From NCBI RefSeq assembly GCF_013403955.1, contig NZ_JABFDG010000002.1, positions 372,001 to 436,000 of the forward strand: 64,000 nucleotides of DNA, in the 5' to 3' direction. Of this stretch, positions 60,062 to 64,000 are shown piece by piece. The notes beneath the pieces are model-generated. The model did no database searches. It was not told the origin of the DNA and saw only the letters and a program-made list of their open reading frames with translations. The DNA comes from Winogradskyella vidalii. GTDB taxonomy: Bacteria; Bacteroidota; Bacteroidia; Flavobacteriales; Flavobacteriaceae. The translations under genes and the position numbers were made by a program. Each line of letters starts with the position of its first letter. Position 1 is the first letter of the stretch.

Positions 60062-62479
60062 TTATTCCGTTCTTAAAGATTCTACAGGATTAGAGGTTGC
60101 TGCTTTTATTGTTTTCACTGCTATGGTTAGCATTGCTATTAATACTGCAATTCCTCCAGCTGCAAGGAAAATCCAAATATTAAGTTCTATACGATACGCG
60201 TAATTCTGCAGCCATTTACTCATGGCCCACCATGCTATTGGCGACGCGATTAAAAAAGCGATAACGACTAATTTTAAAAAGTCTTTAGTCAGTAATATTG
60301 TAATAGCCGAGACACTCGCACCGACTATTTTACGAACTCCTATTTCCTTTTTACGCTGTGCTACAATGAGTAATGACATGGCAAACAAACCGATACAACT
60401 TAAGATAATAGCTAAAATAGAACCACTACCAATCATGGTAATCATAGTACGCTCATGTCGTAAGGTTCTATCAATATTTTCATTTAAAAAAGACCCTTGA
60501 AATTCGGCATTAGGTTCAATAGAATTCCAAGCTGCTTTTACATCGGTGTAGGCTTGCTCTAAATTTTGTGATGACACCTTAACGTATGCATTGCGCAAAT
60601 TCCAGTTAGGAAGCGCAAATAAAGTCATTGGTGCAATATTCTGGTCAAGTTCTTGAAAATTGAAATCTTTAATAACACCTACAACAGAATATACTGCATC
60701 ATCTAAATCTATCTGAGAAGCTAAAATATCATCTTCATTCATCTGTTTAGCCATAGCTTCATTGATAATAACTGAAAGACTATCACTGGCTAAATTTTTT
60801 CGAAATGAACGACCTTCAATAATATTCAAGTCTAAGGTTTCAATATAATCGGCATCAACCACCACCATGTGTGTTTCTACACCGCGACCTTGATGTTCAA
60901 AACCCAAGACACTTGTAGAACGCGAGCCATCTTTTCCTAAACCTAAAATATTATTGGATGCTGTAACACTTACAATATTAGGTTTATCTTGAAGCGTATT
61001 TCGAAGTAATTCTATAGCTTGTTGATCGTTAAGTTGGCCATTCAATGGAAAAGCAATCACCTGATCTTTATTGAAACCTAAATCTTTAGTCCTCATAAAT
61101 TCCACCTGATCCCAAAGTACAAGCGTACCACTAATCAGTAAAATAGCAATTCCAAATTGTAAGACCATTAAACTATTTCGCAAATGGTTTTTACCATTGA
61201 CGTCGAGCTTCCCTTTTAAACTTTGTAAGGTTCCAAGACGACTCATTAATAACGCAGGATAACCTCCTGCAATTAATGTGATCAGCAAAACACTTAAAAT
61301 AAGCACCAATAACAATGATGGGTTTAGTAAGGTTGCCAATGACGCTTGGGTTTTAAATAAGGTTTGAAAGTATGGTAGTAAAACCACGGCTAATAAAATT
61401 CCTAGTCCTATGGAAATCAAAAACACTAAAATGCTTTCACCCCAAAACTGAAAGAATAGCTGTTTTTTGTTTGCCCCAAGCGTTTTTCGCATACCAATCT
61501 CACGCAAACGTTGCGCACTTTTGGCAATACTCATGTTTATAAAATTCACACAAGCGATAAACAGAATTAAAATTGAAATCCCTAAAACCAAATAAGGCAT
61601 GGTACGACTTACCGTTACTGGACCTTGATTAAAATTAGCAAAACGAACATCTGCCAAAGGCAATAGTTTTAGTTGTCTATAAAGTCCATCAGCATTTGGT
61701 TGAAACCCATCACGTTTAGCATTATCAATCTCGTTTTTGTAATGTAATTGAGTAAAATCTGTGGTACTTTTTTCAAATTGCTTAGGTTGTACACTTTCTG
61801 CAAGTTGCATATATACTTCATGGTTCTCCATGTCCCAACGACCGATAGTTCTGGCATAGGCATGTTCATTCTGGCTTTTAAAATTCAGAACGATATCAAA
61901 TCCCATAGAACTGGTATTCGGAAAATCTTCCACAATTGCTGTAACCGTAAACGGGACTTGTTGTTCATCTCTTAGAATGCTAACCGTTTGCCCGATGGGC
62001 TCTTCATCTCCAAATATACGTTTCGCTGCTAGCTCAGTCATTACCACAGAAGACTCTGACATTATTGGGTTTTTGGTATCTCCTTTTACAATAGGAAAGC
62101 TGAACATCTCAAAAAAATCGGGATCTACATAAGCAGTACCCATACCGAGTTGCTTATCTTGATAAGTTAATAAGACTCCAGAACCATTATAACGTGTAAT
62201 TTTCTCAACTCCCGCAACCTCATCTTTCAAAGCGGCAGCAAAAGGTTCGGATTTTGAGATGTTAGCTTCAATGCCATTTAACCCACTATCTTCTGTATAC
62301 ACTTGATAGATTTCATCTCCATGCTCATGAAAGCGATCAAAAGACAATTGAAAAACAGCATACATCGCCAACAATATGGCTACACCAAACGCTGCCGTAA
62401 GTCCAACCACATTAAGCGCTGTAAACGTTCTATTCTTCCAAAGGTTTCTGAATGCTATTTTTATATAATTTTTAAACAT
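60062..62479 (-). CDS. FtsX/MacB-type ABC permease (3)
   Basis: 805 residues, ATG 62479 (MFKNYIKIAFRNLWKNRTFT). The two-FtsX, two-PCD architecture includes INMSIAKSAQRLREIGMRKTLG, QRKKEIGVRKIVGASVSA and the ending NPVESLRTE. The C-terminal region of the four permeases is the most conserved part, probably where the shared ATPase docks. Gap to permease 4 is 24 bases. Confidence 0.9.
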   Translation of the reverse strand: MFKNYIKIAFRNLWKNRTFTALNVVGLTAAFGVAILLAMYAVFQLSFDRFHEHGDEIYQVYTEDSGLNGIEANISKSEPFAAALKDEVAGVEKITRYNGSGVLLTYQDKQLGMGTAYVDPDFFEMFSFPIVKGDTKNPIMSESSVVMTELAAKRIFGDEEPIGQTVSILRDEQQVPFTVTAIVEDFPNTSSMGFDIVLNFKSQNEHAYARTIGRWDMENHEVYMQLAESVQPKQFEKSTTDFTQLHYKNEIDNAKRDGFQPNADGLYRQLKLLPLADVRFANFNQGPVTVSRTMPYLVLGISILILFIACVNFINMSIAKSAQRLREIGMRKTLGANKKQLFFQFWGESILVFLISIGLGILLAVVLLPYFQTLFKTQASLATLLNPSLLLVLILSVLLITLIAGGYPALLMSRLGTLQSLKGKLDVNGKNHLRNSLMVLQFGIAILLISGTLVLWDQVEFMRTKDLGFNKDQVIAFPLNGQLNDQQAIELLRNTLQDKPNIVSVTASNNILGLGKDGSRSTSVLGFEHQGRGVETHMVVVDADYIETLDLNIIEGRSFRKNLASDSLSVIINEAMAKQMNEDDILASQIDLDDAVYSVVGVIKDFNFQELDQNIAPMTLFALPNWNLRNAYVKVSSQNLEQAYTDVKAAWNSIEPNAEFQGSFLNENIDRTLRHERTMITMIGSGSILAIILSCIGLFAMSLLIVAQRKKEIGVRKIVGASVSAITILLTKDFLKLVVIAFLIASPIAWWAMSKWLQNYAYRIELNIWIFLAAGGIAVLIAMLTIAVKTIKAATSNPVESLRTE

Positions 62480-62503
62480 GATTTCTTTGATTTTGATTGA
62501 TGA

Positions 62504-64000
62504 CTACTCCGTTCTTAAACTTTTAATTGGGTTGGCAACTGCAGCTTTTATTGCTTGATAACCCACCGTAAAAAAGGTTATGATTAATGATAAGGTACTA
62601 GCAATTGCAAATACACTCCAACGGATATTAATATGGTACGCAAAATCTTGCAACCAATTATTCATAATATAAAATGCCAATGGAAAACTGATAACAAATG
62701 AAATTAAAATCAGTTTCATAAAATCCAAAGACAACAATTGAACTATTTTTGGAACACTTGCACCGAACACTTTACGCACTCCTATTTCTTTTTGACGTTG
62801 CTCTGCCATAAATGCAGCCAAAGCGAATAAGCCTAAGCAAGCTACTATTACTGCCAAAACTGAAAACAATAGACTTACGTTGGCCATCTGTTTTTCTTTT
62901 TGGTAAAAGAATTCTAAATTTTTATCGATAAAAGAGTATTCAAAAGCAGAATTTGGAGCAATGTCTTTAAATGTATTTTCAAATTCTGAAACGGTTTCCA
63001 TTAATACTCCATTTTTAAACCGGACTAACAAATAATTATAATTTCCTTTTCTGGCTGTATTATGAAAAACATAAGCTCCAATAGGTTTATGCAGTGAGGT
63101 AAAATTAAAATCATCTACAACTCCACAGATATAACTGTTATTACCAAGTTGAGCATCCACTTTTTTACCTATCGCTTCTTCTGGTGTATAGCCTAAAAAA
63201 TCTAATGCTGTTTTATTAATTAAAACCTCAACTAACGAATCACCATTTTGTTTAAGCTCTGGTAATCGCTGACCTGCCAATAATTTTAATTGTAAAATAT
63301 CCACAATATTGTGCTGTGCTAAATTGGTGTTGACACTCATGCCAACATCACTATTAGGCTTATAAATGCTGTTTAAACTCACACTAGCGGTTGGAAAACC
63401 TTGTGCCATTGCTACTAGAGACACATTTGGTCGTCTTTCAAAAGCATTTACCAAAGCCTCATTGGTTGCAAAATCTGGAATTGCTGTTGTAGATATAGCA
63501 ATGACATTTTCTGGATTAAAACCTAAGTTCTTATTTTGAATATATTCTAATTGCTGACGAACAACAAGAACTGCTACAATAAGAACTACCGATGCCGAAA
63601 ATTGCACCACTACTAATCCTTTTCTAATAAAACTAGTCATTATCCCTTTGTTACTAGAAGGTTTTAAAGCTTCTTTTGGCGAAAAACGAGATAGATATAA
63701 AGCAGGATAAGAACCTGAAATGAGTGTTGTTACTAACCAAGTAAGGACTAAAAAAGAAAGAATTTCAAGTGAAAAAAGAGAAGATACCTCTAATGTGCGA
63801 TTCACAATTTTATTAAATGATGGTAAGATTAATATGGAAAAGAACCCTCCCAACAACATGGCAATTGCAGTTATAAGTCCCGTTTCAACATAAAACCTTA
63901 AAATCAATTGTTTTGAAGAAGCCCCTAAAGTTTTATTTACACCAACATCTTTTGCTTTTTTTTGAGAACGTGCCGTAATTAAATTCATATAATTTATGCA
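62504..64000 (-). CDS. FtsX/MacB-type ABC permease (4), 5' end beyond window
   Basis: The frame continues past the first internal Met (63988) to the window edge, reading CINYMNLITARSQKKAKD, which is the first FtsX block of a full ~800-residue permease. So only the C-terminal ~498 residues are present: FtsX block 1, second PCD and FtsX block 2 (EQRQKEIGVRKVFGAS, ending NPIKSLRTE). It is the most upstream of four in-line permeases served by one ATPase in the window. Confidence 0.9.
   Translation of the reverse strand, partial: CINYMNLITARSQKKAKDVGVNKTLGASSKQLILRFYVETGLITAIAMLLGGFFSILILPSFNKIVNRTLEVSSLFSLEILSFLVLTWLVTTLISGSYPALYLSRFSPKEALKPSSNKGIMTSFIRKGLVVVQFSASVVLIVAVLVVRQQLEYIQNKNLGFNPENVIAISTTAIPDFATNEALVNAFERRPNVSLVAMAQGFPTASVSLNSIYKPNSDVGMSVNTNLAQHNIVDILQLKLLAGQRLPELKQNGDSLVEVLINKTALDFLGYTPEEAIGKKVDAQLGNNSYICGVVDDFNFTSLHKPIGAYVFHNTARKGNYNYLLVRFKNGVLMETVSEFENTFKDIAPNSAFEYSFIDKNLEFFYQKEKQMANVSLLFSVLAVIVACLGLFALAAFMAEQRQKEIGVRKVFGASVPKIVQLLSLDFMKLILISFVISFPLAFYIMNNWLQDFAYHINIRWSVFAIASTLSLIITFFTVGYQAIKAAVANPIKSLRTE

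Overview
The window is AT-rich chromosomal DNA of a marine-type flavobacterium (Bacteroidota, Flavobacteriia). The evidence is a set of type IX secretion (T9SS) C-terminal sorting domains, promoter -7 boxes of the form TAnnTTTG, weak Shine-Dalgarno sites, a tmRNA with the tag GENNYALAA, tandem-domain universal stress proteins, and an L-fucose catabolic cluster next to the debris of a sulfatase gene.

Layout. (1) 1-7.4 kb: end of a T9SS-secreted protein, a diheme cytochrome c peroxidase, a very large secreted metallophosphatase and a coupled TPR protein. (2) 7.4-9.4 kb: intergenic repeats, the tmRNA gene ssrA, and decayed GIY-YIG nuclease and sulfatase fragments. (3) 9.4-22.1 kb: L-fucose catabolism. 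FucI, an FGGY kinase, a RhaD-type class II aldolase, lactaldehyde dehydrogenase, FucP and LutABC together take L-fucose through L-lactaldehyde and L-lactate to pyruvate. A divergent AraC regulator sits over an inverted/direct repeat. A DUF6786-like protein here has a lipoprotein leader that is out of frame. (4) 22.1-32 kb: an octaheme cytochrome with HEAT and TPR repeats, then a three-gene operon: HD-PycTM membrane protein, GAF protein, and a phosphoesterase/kinase-like/beta-barrel fusion lipoprotein. (5) 32-34.6 kb: a TetR-controlled AhpD-like/DoxX unit and a patatin-like lipase.

(6) 34.7-46.1 kb holds the most interesting content. A histidine kinase has a complete LOV (blue-light flavin) domain. 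It overlaps a response regulator in which a receiver domain is fused to a CRP/FNR-type cNMP fold and HTH. Around them lie six tandem-domain universal stress proteins, a membrane protein, a TerB-like protein, a small helical protein and an amber-interrupted flavin-oxidoreductase-like gene. I find nine copies of a palindrome, ACTGA-N6-TCAT, in front of these units. In eight of nine a -7-like box lies exactly 29.5 bp from the palindrome centre, and in the ninth it is shifted by 1 bp. That is what class II CRP/FNR activation at about -41.5 would need. I propose a light- or redox-gated USP regulon encoded together with its own sensor and activator. One box precedes a stretch with no gene, which may encode a small RNA.

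(7) 46.2-51.7 kb: an LRR/T9SS protein with a 987-bp internal duplication, FKBP isomerase, a Rho_N-like small protein, MsrB/MsrA and an aldo/keto reductase. (8) 51.7-64 kb: topoisomerase IB, then TolC, one MacB/LolD-type ATPase and four tandem FtsX/MacB-type permeases, the last cut by the window end. Several start codons were moved to downstream ATGs where family alignment or promoter position argued for it.
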